Shown here piece after piece: positions 1 to 12,330 of a stretch of 64,000 bases of DNA. Source of the DNA: Verpa conica (lineage: Eukaryota; Ascomycota; Pezizomycetes; Pezizales; Morchellaceae); NCBI GenBank assembly GCA_033030425.1, contig JAUFSD010000021.1, forward strand, positions 1,054,001 to 1,118,000, read 5' to 3'. The notes below the pieces were generated by a model. It worked only from the letters and a program-made list of their open reading frames with translations. It made no database searches and had not been told where the DNA came from. Within the stretch, counting starts at the first letter, position 1. Each line of letters begins with the position of its first letter. The position numbers were made by a program, and so were the translations under genes.

Positions 1-270
1 CCCATATCCAAGACTTTTAAAAACCGTTCACCATATCCTATCCTATCCCAATATATACCGCCAGAGGAGATGTTAAAAGTACACCCAAAAAACAGGGGAA
101 TCAAAAAAACGACCATATCTCAACTATAAAACACTAGCTAGCTAGTAGAAGAAGAAGAATAGAATAGAAAATAGAAAGTAACCCCAAGATCCATCCCAAA
201 CTTTTACCAAGCGTTCTCTCAAAGAAACCAAGAAAGAAAGAAAATATCTACAAAGAAAAAAGACACAATC

Positions 271-3270
271 TCATCGAATATCTAAACCCAATAATCTTCT
301 CAGTCTCCAAAACCTCTTCCTCTTCTTCAAATACCCAATTACCGGTCTCCCCTCCAATCCCGCACCCACCTCTTTCTCAAACCCCATTTCCTTCTCCGGC
401 GAGCCAGTAGACACAACTGTTCTCACTCTATCAGCACCTCCCGTCCACACGGCGCCCTTCTCAGGTGTTTTCGTCTTCTTCACAATAACTCCCTTCGCTA
501 CACCTGCCTCCATCTCTTTCTCAGCGATCCCTTCCTCTGCTACGCTTTCCCTCCCTTTCCCTTTACCATTAACCACAGCTCCCTTCCCTTTCTTCCCCTT
601 AAACACCTTCCCCCAAAATCCTTTCTTCCTCACCATCTTCCTCACCGTATCCACACTATCCGTCCTACTCTTCCTCAACATCCCACCCAACCCTGTCGCC
701 GCCACTGCCGTCACCTCATCGTCACTATCCTCGTCAAACCTACTCTTGAATTCGCTCTTCTCCCCCACCTCCACCTCAGAATCCGAATCCGCCGAGAACC
801 GCGACTTACTCCTCCCGCCAGTTCTCAGTGAGGACCTCATCCCGCCTGTGGATTCTGTACTAGACTTTGTAAGCTGTTTCGAACCCGTCCTCATTGACGT
901 CATCATCCCTACGCGTTTCTCTCTTGGCCTAGCACGACGAAACGACGACTCTGAGAGTGATGCGTCATCTTCCTCGTCGTCTTCAGAGAAAGAAACAGTT
1001 GAAGATGAGGATGAATATTGTCGCTGGACAGGGGTGGATTGAGCGCGGCGTCTTGTTTTCGGAACAAGAAATTCGGGGGTTGGGGGGTTTAGTTGTGCGG
1101 GGAGTGAGGATCTGGGTGCAGGAGGTGGGTCGGAGGAGCTTGAGGAGTCGTTTCGCTGTCGGACGGCGGAGAGGGGGACGACTTCGAGGATGTCGGGGAG
1201 GTTGGTGGTGTTTAGGGGGGCTAGGTCTTCGTAGGCATCTGAGTAGATGCTGTTTCCGCTGTCGGAGCTGTCGTCGCCTTCATCTTTTTGGGCACTCTCT
1301 TGTGCTCGTGTATCTCTAATAGCTCTAAGGTTACGCTCCGCCGGGGAGCTACCTGAAAGCTCCTCTAACGTGACCCCTTGTCGAGCTGTACTTCCGGTAC
1401 CTGGGAAACCACCCGGTAGCCCCTCTAAGTTTAAGCCCCCTAGTGACCCTTCTAATTCATCCTTCTCCTCTCTCGGCGTTGGTGCCGTCAATTTCAACTC
1501 AGGCACCCCCGCGCGTGTCTCCGGCGGTGTCAATGGCCCCTTCCTCAATCTCACCCCAGAACCCCCATTCCCGTCCCCATCCTCATCCCCATCTACCCCA
1601 AGCAACTTCTTGACCGCCACCGCCGCTCCCAATGGAGGCTGACCCCTCGGGTAGCGAAGTGCACTCTCAAGACCGATTATTGACTCCTGACTAGAGTCGC
1701 TTGGTGGGGGAGAAGGCGCTAAGACCGCATGGCCCATTGTTCTAGGTACACTGGTACCAAAACCAAGACCGCCGTTGTTGGAACCGGTGTTAGTTCCGCG
1801 CGAGACCGAGCCAAACACCGGTAGCCGTCTAGGACCATCATCCGGCATCCCCATTAATGGTGGGCGTGAGTAGGCCGTAAACGACGCAATCGAGTCCTCA
1901 TCACTAAAGCTAACTCTCGCCTTCTTCACCGAAGCAGCGTCACTATAAGCTTTCCCAAACACCCCAGTGGCTGACACCGCTGGTGAAGCTGGCGCGTGTT
2001 TAAGCGCCGATTTAGCCGGTGAGACAGAGCGCAGAGGCGGCGAATGCTTCGGCAGTGTCTTTCCCAGTATTTCATCCCCTCCTGTAAATGTTGTGTGTGA
2101 TTGAGGGGTATCCCGGGGTATATCAGATGGAACAGACAGGAGGTGCGGCGGAGAGGATGCAGAGCGGCCTTTACGGTTTCGTAAACCAATGTCACGGGTC
2201 TTCCCGCCAACACCCTTCTTCTGGAAATCAAAAGTGTCGGAACCCCATAAATCGTCTTCAGAGTCTTCTTCTAGGATTTGGGTGGGGATTTTGCGAAGAT
2301 GTCCACCGCTGGTCGGGGAGCCCTCGGCGATAGACTCGAGTTCAGATTGGAGGGAGTTGACGCTGTCGCCGTAATCACCTGAAGAGAGGCGTGTAATTCC
2401 AGCGGAGGAGAGTGGCGGGTTTTGTATGTTTTTGTGCTTAGACCCAGGGACGTCGGAGTCAGAGTTACGTCTTCTATGACTACCCCCGGAAGAAGAAGTG
2501 GAGGTATCGCGGATACGGTTGAAGATGGATGCCGATGCGCTCCTCTGGTGTTTTTTTGTCTTTATAGAACCACGCATAGTGGTAGGGAAAGAGCGAGTAC
2601 TGCTACTATTACTTCTTAGGGAGGTTGTGCGGCCGAACCCAACACCACCGTGGTCACCACTGCCACTATCATCATCAGCGGCATATTCTCCATTGCTCTC
2701 CTCCCATGCTTCTTCCCGCCCCCATATGCCCCCTTTCTGCGCCTTATCTATCTCTGTTGCCTTGGCCGCCCTAGAAGTCGGCGCGCTAGATCTTTCGTTG
2801 GCCATGTCAGCACTCCCCCGTCTTCCCGCTCTAGCCTCCCTACTACCTCTTCTCCTAGGTCTATCTTTTCTGAACCGGCGATCCGTTAAGCTCCCAGTTC
2901 TCTGCACCCCCGGTCTACCCGTTAATCCAAAAGTTACACCCCCGTCGCTATCGCTAATAACTGAAGAATAGCTGTCTCGTCGCTTTAGCATTCGTTTTGT
3001 TGGTATACTGCCGGTACGTTGGTCTATCGGCGTTGGTGAGGCACTAGCATGACGTAGAGCAGCACCAGCAGCAGCAGCAGCGAGTGATGGAGAGTTGTTT
3101 GAGGGGTGGTAGACTGTTGATGCTGCGATGAGAGCAGAAGTTGAAGGGGGTGGCTATGGGGGGGAGGTTATGGTTAGCTGTCAATTTCGGGTAAAAAGGA
3201 AGAGGGGCCGGGTGAAGGGGGAGGTATGTACAGGTGCTGATGATGAATGCGGGCGTCGGCGGTGATACAT
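271..3270 (-). CDS. Large Ser-rich, low-complexity protein of unknown function (973 aa, 2 exons)
   Basis: Function not recognised. The long reading frame 271-2991 continues upstream without a stop to 3153, where a splice acceptor (CATAG) with a CTAAC branch site precedes it. A short first exon, 3232-3270, starts with ATG (MYHRRRPHSSSAP) and ends at a GT donor in matching phase, so the model is join(271..3153, 3232..3270), 973 aa. The N-terminus holds an Ala run and the segment TGSIPTKRMLKRRDS; most of the rest is rich in Ser, Asp, Glu, Arg and Gly, with many acidic Ser clusters typical of phosphorylated disordered proteins. The C-terminus is basic (KKGFWGKVFKGKKGKG and KKRKRFWRLRRLLGLDIR), possibly a membrane- or nucleic-acid-contacting tail. 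No signal peptide, membrane segment or catalytic motif is seen. A cortical or cytoskeletal scaffold is possible but this is only inference. Confidence 0.75.
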
Positions 3271-6200
3271 TGTGAATTAGTGATATATTGAGCGCACTGG
3301 GCGCGGAGGGGGGTTTGTAGACGGTCTATCTGGAGGACGTGTGTGGTCTGTGGTGAGGTGAGAGGTTGTGGGTGAGTGATGGCAAGGCGCCAGCGAAGGT
3401 TCCACAGGGGGAAAGGGGTGACTGCGCACTGGGGGAAGGGGAGAAGGGAGAAGGGGAGAAGGAAGAGGAATACAAGAGTAGAGAAGGGGAATAGAGAAGA
3501 ATAGAGAGAAGAATATAGCCCCCTTCAACCTCCTCGGCGCCCTCCCCCAATGACGGGTTCATCTTTAAAGAAGTTGGCAGGGCAGAGTCAAGATCTGGCT
3601 AGAGATGCACCGTTATCACCACCCGCATCCGGCAAGCCATCGACGTCACTGTGAAGAGAGATTGAGGCAAGATTAAAGAGAATTGAACATAACATCCCAT
3701 CTATGTGAAGTATCTTGTGTTATTCCCAGTGATATTCCCAGTGACATCTCATCTTCACCTAGAGCCTTGTGCAAAGCCACTCCCCCAATTACTCTCCATC
3801 TCCAATTACCTCCAATTACCCCCAATTACCCCCACCAATCCCCAATCACCACTGAGACCCTCCATCCCCTCTCTCGATGGCTGAATGGCTGAGACGATCC
3901 TCACGATTGCTAGAAGGAGGAAAGCTCGTATCTCCTTGGCAACGGGCAGAGTCTGGACTGGACTGATGTAACCAACCGTCCATAGTCGCATTATTATTAT
4001 ATGACCTGTGAATAAGGTCGCTTACCCTATTGCCTGCATAAATACCCGCAAGTCAACCTCCTAACGTGTTCGGTCATAGAACGATGAAAGTGGAGCATCC
4101 CGTCCGCTCTGCTATACCTAACCATCGTATCGCCTAGTTAGTACTGCTGTGGGTGACCATGCGGGAATCCTGGGTACTGAACTCATCTATTCTTTTTGGT
4201 GCTTTTACGTGCTGTCTTTGGGTGCCGTCTTCTTGTAGATTCGCTGTCACTCTCAAAAGGACTATGACTGATGGTAAGCGAGTATATCAATCAGAGATGA
4301 CTTACCTATGAATTGGGTCATATCTCTCACATGAATATTTGCTGAGTGTCACTCATCAATTGGGTAGCGAGTCATACCGAAACTGATTACTGATTCAAGT
4401 CTCAACTAATAGAAATACAGAGTTAATTCTCCTATCAACATTCCACCCTAGTTCTATAATGGATGTTATTAAAAAAGAATAAAGTAAAAGCTCACTTTAT
4501 GAGAGAAATAAACCCATATCTCTCAGTCACACAGTAAAGCACATATACTCACCCCCTCCTCCCAAATACCAACCACAACCATTCCCGCCCACCTACTGAT
4601 GACCGGGATAGGTTTATCCCCAATAACATTCATTCTTTTACCAGAAACCTTGTCCTATTTGATCCTACCTACTGCCTCTGAGAAAGCTGCTAAAATATCT
4701 TGCTGGGAGTGTGTTTGTAGTGAGATGGTTTGTACGTCTTGCATTCGGGGACCGGATGGGCCTCAAGCTAGTCCATCCCAAGAGGGTCCAGGAGTGACTA
4801 GGGCACTAAAATTAGGGACTACGCATTATAGTCTACCTCGCTGGGCCTCGTAAGATATGAGACATTTATAGTCTACAGATGACTGCGGGGACTATGAGGA
4901 GGGAGGGGGGGCTATGGGGACGGTGGATGGCCGCAGGTATCTGTAGGGCGGGGAGATAGCTCACAGAAACATGACATCACCTATTTTCTAAAGACAAACG
5001 TTGATGTCATGAACGACACTAGTAACTAGTACTAAGTGTCCTTTTAAACTGTATAAATAGGGGGTCCCCTCGATCTTATTCTTTCTTTTTCTCTTCACTT
5101 GTTTTTAATCAACTTGTACCATAAGAAAACAATTGATACTTGTTTTCAACACTATTAACTGGATAACCCAGCGGACTCCACCATCCGTCTTAATTCAGCC
5201 CCGGACGGACTACAGCCCATAGTTCTTCCGGTCATCATTCGCCTGTAGGGTCCTGTACGAGACCATCAGACCGATACTAACAATACTACCTTTATTCCAT
5301 CATCGAGGATGGGAACAACTTCTACATGACCTCACCTAGAGGCCGGATGCCGCAAGAATTCCGCGGAATCAACTCCCACCACAGCATGAAGTAACCTACA
5401 GTCGGAAACCAGGCATTTCTCTCTAAGTTTGAAAAATCTCTCGTCAATCCCAGTATCATCAGGCGTTCCACAAGGATCGCCCAACTTCGATTTACAGATT
5501 ACACCTAAATCCGTTAAAGTCCCCGAGAGACAAAAGATACAAGTTTCCTCTGGGTCTATAAGCCTTCCCCACGCGCTAGACCTTCCGGCCCCACCAACCG
5601 ACCTTCTAAAGTATACTCGCCCTATAAGGTTTCGGGCTACAAGAATACTCGCCTTATGAGGATACGAGTAACAGAACCAAAGAATGTTTTTGTGTGGGCT
5701 TGGAATAGGGATACGGTGTATTCTTTTTATCGTCACTGGAAGGATCTGAACTTGGGGCTCCCTCCATTCATGGGTGAGTATCTGATCCACATTTGAAGAT
5801 ACTTAAATCTCCGCAAAGCTTACTGGTTTCGGGGTATAGCAGTACTTTACAATGCCTCAGCATTATGGTCATTATATTAATTCTATTCAAAGCATCTTCC
5901 AAACTTTGAATAGACCTCCCCCCTTCGCTGAGAGAGTTTCGATTTCTCCCACCACTGAACTGTACGCAACATGATACAGAGCACCCGTCTATCAGAAATT
6001 TCAATTCAAATACCAGGAAGGTAGTTATCTGATTTATTGGTGACAAAAGCAGGAAGGTGGTTTTGTGTGTAGGAACAGGCTTGTTCAAATGAGATCCACA
6101 GTGCCGGGGCGAGAGGGCAATCAAGATTAGCTGGGGATTGCAAAGGAAATTAAAAACAAAACCCACCAAACGGAAACGTCCCGAGGCGAAGAAATTCGGA

Positions 6201-7456
6201 AAGCAGAAACTCGAATGGGCTGATGAGTGGATGAGTATTGGAGGGTTAGATAGTAGTGAGAGAGTCCTACCTCCTACAAGATAGCAATAAGGTTATGCAT
6301 ATCATTAGTGAGGAAACTATACGCTCTAATAGAGAAAAATCCTATGATGGAGATAAAGATACAGAAGATGAGGCGCGTTGCATCAATACAATATCCCCCT
6401 GCTATGGTCCCAGCTAACTATCTTCAGGCTACGCATCCTTCCCACCCTCATTCTAGTAATATTAATACCCCCGGCCGTCCCATAGGAGCTCTTAGTTCTC
6501 TCACCACCCCCAAATCCAATATACAGAACCGTGAAGTTGCTACATGGCCTATGATTCCACCCACTACCATCGGAGTCGTACTTCTCACTCCGAAATCTGT
6601 AGTCACAAAACATCCTACGGAAGCTAGGATTACCTCCAGGTCAACTTCCACCCGAACCCCGAATTCTCGCTTCGACACTGGGGATGAAGAGTCTGAAGAT
6701 GGGAGATCTTTGTGGGGTGGGTTTGATCTATACAGCTATCATAGCTCTCTATAATACCGGCCTCGAAGAGCCATCAAAGAGTTTTTCATGAACGAGAGCT
6801 TGTATTGGAGGACTCTTGCCAGCGTGACTAGGGGTACATCATCGCTGTAGGAGCAATAACTTTGTTTTTAATTTTTTTATTCGTCCTTTTATTCGTTTTT
6901 TTCTTTTTCTTTTCTAAAGGATGTAAATAAAAAGTATTATGGCGCGATAAATACATGATGGTAATATAGGCAGTGCCTTCCGAGGTGGTCAAAGTGGGTA
7001 GAACGCCTACAGAGCCTGAATAACACACGTCATAGTCTATAATTATCAAAAAAGAAAGAAAGACTACTTCACAGCTGGTTCTTTGATCCGCTGAAACCGT
7101 TTATCTAAGGCAGGCATACCTATGATAATAAGCAGGCTTTTTATCGATATTAAACTAGTGTTGAAGTCTCTGTGGCTAGGTCAAAAGACCAATTAGGTAT
7201 GTATCATGAGGTATATCGCCTGTTACTACAAGAGTATATAAATCCCGTGATAGCAAAATAGAGCTTCTCTTTCTCTCCTACCCACTATCTTCCTCTTCTC
7301 TACCTCTTATCACGGCCAAGCGGAAATGGTATCGAGAAATATCCCGTGATCTAGATCTTGCGAAGGGAAATGAGTTTGTACACGAATGATAATATAATTA
7401 GGCTCTTTTTCTTATGGCTATAATATCCTTCAGTATCCCTTAGCCGGTAGGCCTCG

Positions 7457-7533
7457 TTTATTTATGATTAATTCGTTCGTTCGTTAATTCATCCTCCGAG
7501 ATGTATAAAAATACCGAGTGATAGTCTGTGACC
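7457..7533 (+). repeat. Dispersed short repeat, copy 1
   Basis: Combines the motif TTTATGATTAATTCGTTC at one end with ACCGAGTGATAGTCTGTGAC at the other. Inverted copies of both motifs lie together at 41741-41864 and 49192-49254, and a partial copy near 26034. Confidence 0.5.
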
Positions 7534-9028
7534 AACGACTACGAGTACTCTACACATCCAGCCTAGAAATCCATACGTCACCCTCGCTATCTGAGGAACG
7601 GATTACTAGAATAGCAGCGTTAATGGAGATGATAGAACTTGAATCTGCTACAGTTCTAGAAAATCTTGGATGCCCTATGTGAATCGATGGTATTAAACCC
7701 AACGTCATTTTTTTCGCGAATGCTGCCATGTGCTCTACTCCAGCTACCTTCAGAGTATCTGACGAAACTTAGACTGTGTGACAGATTTATTTACGTGCCT
7801 CATGCGCAGGGCTATAGTCAAAAAAGTCCCAGCTATGATCCCTGGGGCTATTAATCATGGTGGTTGCGGGTATCAAGTATGATACAGCTCAGGCGTAGTT
7901 GAAATAGAAGATATGGAAGTTGCTTAGAAGGGACAGTGATAAGGAGCTGGGTAGGAGAGCGCGCTTCTTGTGATTACTTTTAAGAGGTCTAGCTCTGAAA
8001 AATACTAATGTGATTGATGGACTCGAGAGTACAGTGGAAAAAACGATTCCGGTCTCATCTTAGAATTATGTAGGGTAATTACGCCTGGATCCGTGGATCG
8101 CGGAGTGCTTTATCATGATAGCAGTTACTTATACCCGTACTCTTCATGATGTAGTTTTTATAGCCGTGTCTTTTTAATGCCGATTGGCGTGATAGTATTA
8201 CTACTTTTATTAATTATAATGGGTTATACAGCAGAGGGTAGATAGGGTAGAGGAAGAGAGGGTGAATAAGCTAGTAAGGTTTTTTTTCCCGGGAAACTCC
8301 CTAATTCCAGAAAGGGTTTTATACGTGTATAGAGTTGAGTATTTCGAGAGCTATATAGCACCCAGCAAACCGAGCCCCCAAATAATATGAAGAGTATTAG
8401 CCGACTGTTTCCTCTTACCTCTTATCCATACACTAAATTATCCCATATAATTATACGTTATACGTATACGTAATAATGGAAGTCAAAACTATGCATGAGG
8501 TAAGCCATCAGTCCTGCCTCAGCCAATAACTTGGCATGAATACCCCCCAAGTTACAGGAAAATCTAAGGAGATTTAGCCTTTTAAACAAGTGATACAATA
8601 TTAAAACATATATGAAATTTCTTGTGAGACATCCACCTACTATCCCCGAAGTATTATCGTACTAGCACCTTTCAGAGAAATTCTCGGACCCTCTGCAGTG
8701 TTACGCATCCGAGTGTTTAGAAACTGGTGGCTTTCAGCTCTAAAAAAATTCTCTGCTTCTTGATACCCCTTTGTGCCCCTTTCTACGGAGAAAATTCATA
8801 TCATAAGATATTTCGGATTACTCTTCTATAGATACAAGTATTTTGCTTAGCGTATACCTCCATAGAGCAAGTGGCACAAATATTTATTAAAGGGGCGCAG
8901 CCACAAATCGCCACCTATCTACGAGTTGAGGTATTAAAATGATTATCAAATAAGAACATCAGTGCCCTTCGATCTCCAGACAGATGCCAAATATTCCGAC
9001 TGTCTCGGGGCTCAGACAGCCTTAGAAT

Positions 9029-9154
9029 CACGGTAAATCCCCCGATAGCCCCCGACCCACTCCAGTTCCCCAGAGTTAGAGGCCATTGCACCTCCACCAT
9101 AGCTATAGCGACTCCGTAACAGCTAGCCGAAGGGTTATCGGGGGTTTTACCGTG
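9029..9154. repeat. Short inverted repeat (foldback, about 126 bp)
   Basis: A 19-base arm at 9029-9047 (CACGGTAAATCCCCCGATA) is matched in reverse complement at 9136-9154 with one mismatch. The spacing is about 88 bp. No clear target duplication is visible, so it may be a decayed MITE. Confidence 0.45.
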
Positions 9155-10274
9155 CCGCTTGAGTTTACTATTGCACTACTGAAATTATTTTTTGTTGGGG
9201 CCCGCGCTACGCGATGCTGTTATACATGCGGGGACGTTGGTTGTCTCGCTCCCGAGATGCTAATAAATAACCAAAGAGGTTATTGGATATGTTCAACTGT
9301 CTTACTCTTGAGTCACTTATCGCTTCTTGTCTATAACCCTATTTTTCAGCCTCCATTAGTGAAAGCTCTGCCACATTTCTCCAAGACTAATGCTTATCTT
9401 ACTTTCTGGACTCGATTCAACTGCCCGCCTGGAGAGCTTCCAAGATCTCAGTATTGTGCTAGGATAGTTATAAGGTTGAAATTTACCGAGAAATCGCAAA
9501 AGCATAAGCGCGGGGTTTCAGAATTTTATAGGGCCTCTTCCCGAACATTCCTTCTTACACCATGGGCATATGCAGGCGTTGTGCTTCCAGCACAGGATTG
9601 GTCGAGATATCACCATAGGCTAATATTTGAACTGTGCATGCATACTGCGTGTGCTATGCTTGACAGCTTTGGGGGGCTCCCTCTTCGTGTTATCATCTGG
9701 CTCTTATACCTTGTCAACATGCCCTCCTACGTCGATGTACGTTAGCTAGAGTTGATTCCTTGGAAGTAGAGCAGAGCAAAAGTACATGTACTTACGTGAG
9801 ATCGAGAATAAGCTTCTAGAATTGTGGCCCGGTCATAAAGCCCCAATATGCAGCCACGTGTACCCGTTCTGGGCATGTCCACGCAACTCGATCCAGCCCT
9901 ATACACGGAAAAGCAAATCATATATATCACCCCATGATGATATGACAGATAGCAGATTCCGAGAGAGGTGTTTGTTGATAGGTTGTTTTATCGAAAGCTG
10001 TAGCCACGCGAGCGCCAACGTCCCGGGATCAGTCTCCAACGTTCCACAAGTTCGCAGGGGAGCCTTGCGGTGGGGCTGAAAGGCTAGTATGCGCCGCCCT
10101 GCTAAGAAGTCGTGTCCCACTTTCCCACTTAACCGTCATACAGCGTGCGAGATCTTCTTTAAAGCTTTTCTCACCCGGTCCGTGAAGCGAGCTAGTTTCC
10201 CCACGACACGTCTTCTAGAGTCGAGATCAGAAATCGAGTCATTCGAGCCCATATTCTCATCCTCTGGTCCAGTA

Positions 10275-12330
10275 ATGTCGGCAACTACTTCTATATCTGC
10301 CCCAGTATCATCACCGACGACTTTTCTCTCGCCGGATAGGATCCTCCTCATGGTATGATATCGAATGAAGGGTGGACGCAGGGTAATCGTGACTAACATG
10401 TAACTTTCTTTAGAACAACATGAGTGCGATCTTGGCAGGAATATCATTAATATTCTGCCTTGCTGTCCTGGGCCTTGTCGCATTAATCTATTCAAACCGG
10501 GAATCAAGAAAATCGCTTGATCGTCTGTCCTTCCGGTTGCTGGTCTACGCATTGATTTCAAAGTAAGTCTAAAGTCACTATCAGGGGGGATAGCATGATT
10601 CCTAACAGTTAAATTTAGCTGCATATATTCCATCGGATACATCATTTGCGTCAAGGTTTCTCCTGGTGTAAGTTTAGCTACGTTTTCTTACCTATGAGTG
10701 GCTCTCATCTTTTTGCAGATAAAATCCCAGCTATCCTACTACTCCACCCACTCAATGATTCAATGGCTGATGTGTATTTCTCGCTACATTAGTTCTGGTG
10801 TGGTGAGTAGTTCGTTTCATCTATAAATTTGGGCCCATACTGAGAAAAGGTGATTAGTTGCTGGTGTTTGGTTGATTCAGTTTTGGCTTGGTATGTGTCT
10901 TTCCTTGTCACGTGATTTCTCGGAATCCCGGTTGCTAAATGAATATATTATTTAGGCGTTACCAACTGGTTCATACTATGTATTGCGGTGAACCTCCAAT
11001 TAGTGCTTGTGCACTCCCTAAACGGCCTCACTTTAGAGAAATATTATATCATAGGAACATTTCTCATCAATCTCGCAATCACTCTACCACCCCGTAAGTT
11101 AATACAATAATGGCAGTGACCTTCCTCAATAGCTAATACTACAAAGTGATCAAGGGAAAATTTGGCTGGGATCCAGTCATAGGAGTGTGCTGGCTCACTG
11201 AAAGAGATTCACATAATCGCTTGATTTGGCAGATCAGCACGCAGATATTATGGATATTTCTTGCTGTCTTGATTACATTAATATCTGCAATCATCACAAT
11301 GGGGTACCTGTATAAACATAAAGTATATATCCAACAGCCAGTACAAAAACAGAACTTCACTAATCAATTGTGCCTGTAGTTTACCACAAAGGGTGCCTTT
11401 ACCTCGGGCGTTGATTCAGGCGCAAATGTGCTGCCGAGATTTCGAGATATTCCAATGCTTGATCAACATGGAAAGCCCGTGCTTTCTTGTAAGAAGTTGA
11501 GACGGAGTGCTACGAGGCTGGCTAGCCGTAGTTTATCGAGTAATAGAAGGTTTAGGAACATTATTCTAAGAATATGTAAATTCCTCCATACCCTATCTTG
11601 AAGTCAAGACAGCTAATGAATATCAGCTATCTATCCCATTGTGATGATTGTGATAAACTTTGTATGTCAAACCCTCTTCATAACAGTAGTTCCTATCCCT
11701 AACATTAGAAACAGATCATCACAACTGTAGATATTAGGATCAGCACCAAAGAAGGAGTATATTCTAAAGAGGACTATTACTTGTGTAAGCCAACCTCCAA
11801 CATATTCATTCCCTGTACTAACACCCGTAACAGATGTTGTTTATTACGCTTTCTATGGAGGCCGTGGAATGTTCTACGCATTAGTAGCGATTATTGACCC
11901 GTCTATTATCCGTGGGATCAACGTGTGGCGTGGCCTTCACTCTGACAGTTCTAAGAGCGATGATGGAGACCTCGATTTCAGTCTCGGAAGCGGCATCATT
12001 AATGTCCAAGCCGAGATCATACGATTCGTCGAAGAACTTGGCCTCTACCCTAGCACAAACAACCGACACAACTCTGATTCTACAGAAGATACCTTTGGAA
12101 CAAGCTCCCTAGATAGATACCAATTAGAGACTAGATCTCCTGTTGAGCCAGAGGTTATCGGAATATCGGAACGGAGCACTTGGGAGTCAAGGCATACACT
12201 AGGTATCAATACGCCAGAATGCGCAACAGTTAAACATGAGGATGCAACACGACAGATACAGCAGGATAGGATGGCCATTGCCCATGCTGTACAGATGCAG
12301 GCTGAGATTGATGTGAAACGTCAGATTTAA
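10275..12330 (+). CDS. Seven-transmembrane G protein-coupled receptor (493 aa, 11 exons)
   Basis: Probable plasma-membrane receptor. Hand-built exons: 10275-10352, 10414-10562, 10619-10667, 10719-10802, 10881-10890, 10956-11093, 11147-11322, 11380-11575, 11627-11661, 11715-11784, 11834-12330; all junctions are GT-AG and in phase, total 1482 nt. The product has seven hydrophobic segments near residues 30-53, 66-88, 116-140, 152-172, 194-226, 290-310 and 326-352. Supporting motifs are a Cys in extracellular loop 1 (near 111), FGWDPVIGVCW in loop 2, a basic loop 3 (KKLRRSATRLASRSLSSNRR) and helix 7 ending ALVAIIDPS, as in fungal cAMP-receptor/Git3-like receptors. The C-terminal tail of about 140 residues is soluble. 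Exon 5 is only 10 nt (FWL plus one base) and the exon 3-4 junction is the least certain part. The ligand cannot be inferred. The ATG at 10275 was chosen as the first Met of an exon open further upstream. Confidence 0.72.

Larger units (their letters stand above)
3271..10274. other. AT-rich spacer without a recognisable gene
   Basis: Seven kilobases with only short, poorly coding ORFs on both strands. Two TATA-like boxes followed by pyrimidine-rich tracts occur at about 5051 and 7243 and could be remnants of LTR promoters, but no paired LTRs were found. It holds a degenerate stretch at 5610-5665 related to the foldback element at 39.3 kb (CTATAAG / CTTATGAG motifs), one copy of a dispersed repeat (7457-7533) and a short inverted repeat (9029-9154). 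Confidence 0.6.

Noticed and set aside
5030..5110. TATA-like box and pyrimidine tract as a solo LTR
   Set aside because: No second copy, primer-binding site or target duplication could be identified.
5332..6169. Two overlapping minus-strand ORFs of 152 and 133 codons
   Set aside because: They run through worn repeat motifs and show no family features; best read as chance frames.
9086..9745. 219-codon plus-strand ORF
   Set aside because: Overlaps a foldback repeat, has no domain, and its composition (many Cys, Tyr, Trp, Arg) looks like non-coding translation.
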